From Spongiicolonus versatilis (GTDB lineage Bacteria; Pseudomonadota; Gammaproteobacteria; Arenicellales; Spongiicolonaceae): a stretch of DNA of 16,253 nt. The DNA lies in contig JAPYMU010000105.1 of NCBI GenBank assembly GCA_028286165.1, positions 1 to 16,253 of the forward strand. The letters run 5' to 3'. Below are positions 15,266 through 16,253 of this stretch, one piece after another; position 1 is the stretch's first letter, and each line of letters opens with the position of its first letter. The translations under genes and the position numbers were made by a program. A model generated the notes under the pieces. The model saw nothing but the letters and a program-made list of their open reading frames with translations. It was not told the DNA's origin and ran no database searches.

Positions 15266-16253
15266 TCACGACTCCATCACTTCTTGGCGCTTTTTTTCCA
15301 ATTCAAAGCCCACGTCCCGGGCCCAATTCGTGTGCCCGGCCGCCCGGTACACCTGCATCAATTGCTCGTAGGGCTGCGGACGAAATTTTTTATCGCCCTT
15401 GCTCATCAAGCCAGCCCACTCAAGGCGAGTCATTCCAGACCCGGTTGAATTTTCCGAGTCACTCTCCTGTTTCATCAGGCCAACCCAAACAAGCACACGG
15501 CGAAGAGTGCGATACTTCCTCCCCACCTCATCTTCATCCTTTAACTCACCGCTTCCGTCCGTCAGTGCCAGACGTTGATAGCGAAAACCATCAATGTCCA
15601 ATTTGACGCCTTCTTTGTAGGCGGTAATATCATCGCGAAATGCGCCCGACACATTGACGCCTTTCAGTGACAGGTGCGTAAGTTTGCAATCGCTCAACAC
15701 GAGGTCTCCCCCAATGTGAGCACCAAGAAAACTTACTTTGCCATTGGCGACAAACTTTCCGCTCGGGGGATCTGGATAGTTGTCCGGGTCTTTATCCTCC
15801 AAGACTTTGCCTAGAGACACGTCCCCTCTGATGTCGGCACCAGAAAAACTCACAGTGCCCTTGGCGTCAAACCCTTTGTTCAGAAGCACGTCTTCAGCGA
15901 CTTTAATGTTCTGGGCCATGAGGGCGTCATTTCTTCCATTCTGGAAACACCCGCTACTGCAGACGAACTGCCCTCCAATCTCAGCGCCGGAAAAATGCAC
16001 TGGGCCCTTAGCGTTAAACTCTTCGTTTAACATCACGTCAGCGGCGACATTGATGTTATGAGCCACAAGGGCGTAATTTCCCCTGTTTTGGAAACTCCCG
16101 CCACTGCACCAGAGCCGTGCCCCAATCTTGGCGCCGGTAAAATTCACCATGCCCACGGCATTAAACCGCTTGAGAAGCACATCACCGACTACTGTGATGT
16201 TATGAGCGTTGAGGGCAAACTCTTTCTCATTCTGGAAATTTCCCCCCGTGCAG
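15266..16253 (-). CDS. Beta-helix (pentapeptide-like) repeat protein, N-terminus beyond the window, probably truncated
   Basis: The reading frame is open to the right edge; the visible 328 codons are the 3' part. Three tandem 48-49-residue units begin with C(T/S)xGxFQN and contain ALxAxNIxVxxDVxL and GxVxFxGAxIG. A degenerate stretch follows (GKVSFLGAHIGGDLVLSDCKL). Then come LDIDGFRYQRL, a hydrophilic segment, and FRPQPYEQLMQVYRAAGHTNWAR. This order matches large proteins often labelled pentapeptide-repeat or membrane-associated oxidoreductase proteins; I see no oxidoreductase motif. They normally end with membrane segments, but this frame stops at QEVMES with TGA, and a membrane C-terminus follows in the same frame. 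Function unknown. Codon use is less GC-rich than in the ftsK-serS region, which may mean transfer. Confidence 0.75.
   Translation of the reverse strand, partial: CTGGNFQNEKEFALNAHNITVVGDVLLKRFNAVGMVNFTGAKIGARLWCSGGSFQNRGNYALVAHNINVAADVMLNEEFNAKGPVHFSGAEIGGQFVCSSGCFQNGRNDALMAQNIKVAEDVLLNKGFDAKGTVSFSGADIRGDVSLGKVLEDKDPDNYPDPPSGKFVANGKVSFLGAHIGGDLVLSDCKLTHLSLKGVNVSGAFRDDITAYKEGVKLDIDGFRYQRLALTDGSGELKDEDEVGRKYRTLRRVLVWVGLMKQESDSENSTGSGMTRLEWAGLMSKGDKKFRPQPYEQLMQVYRAAGHTNWARDVGFELEKKRQEVMES
15815..16252 (-). repeat. Tandem 144/147-bp coding repeats
   Basis: Three direct units lie at 16252-16109 (144 bp), 16108-15962 (147 bp) and 15961-15815 (147 bp), each beginning with a TGC (Cys) codon. They encode the 48-49-residue beta-helix units. 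More units may lie beyond the right edge. The DNA copies are diverged, so they are not fresh duplications. Confidence 0.8.

Noticed and set aside
15266..15268. TGA recoded as selenocysteine or read-through
   Set aside because: Although the frame continues, the expected membrane segment is missing as well, which fits a deletion better; no selenoprotein family is recognised.

Overview
The window looks like a stretch of proteobacterial chromosome, most likely gamma- or betaproteobacterial. The minus-strand order ftsK-lolA-rarA-serS is the arrangement known from Escherichia coli and many relatives. The ProRS carries the bacterial editing insertion and YccA is very close to the E. coli type. I cannot place it in a genus. 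No plasmid, phage, transposase or CRISPR signal is visible.

Layout. (1) 10-4428, minus strand: a compact five-gene operon, in transcription order phnD, phnC, phnE1, phnE2, HAD hydrolase. It encodes a phosphonate/phosphite/phosphate-type ABC importer with two different permeases, ending in a HAD-family protein. The last three junctions overlap or abut (ATGA, TAA/ATG, TGATG). No C-P lyase, phosphonatase or other phosphonate catabolic gene is in the window. (2) 4574-4942, minus: a small alkyltransferase-like DNA repair protein, divergent from (3) proS and yccA on the plus strand (4965-7440). The ATL/proS divergence is only 22 bp and holds one symmetrical -10 box that could drive two leaderless mRNAs. 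(4) A bidirectional terminator at 7443-7482 separates yccA from a long minus-strand cluster. In transcription order that cluster is tRNA-Ala, tRNA-Glu, class III aminotransferase, pncC, ftsK, lolA, rarA, serS. (5) 15017-16253, minus: the 3' part of a gene for a beta-helix repeat protein that runs off the right edge and seems to be broken.

Base composition differs by region. The core from about 4600 to 14950 is strongly GC-rich. The phn operon and the beta-helix gene are visibly less so, with more A/T-ending codons, which would fit accessory or transferred flanks around a conserved core.

Two genes on either side of the tRNA pair look internally deleted. The aminotransferase lacks about 78 residues, including the PLP-binding Asp. 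The beta-helix protein stops at a TGA, and its membrane C-terminus continues in the same frame beyond it without the expected preceding membrane segment. The best candidate for unusual biology is the HAD protein of the phn operon. It lacks the usual second catalytic Asp, as phosphonatase also does.
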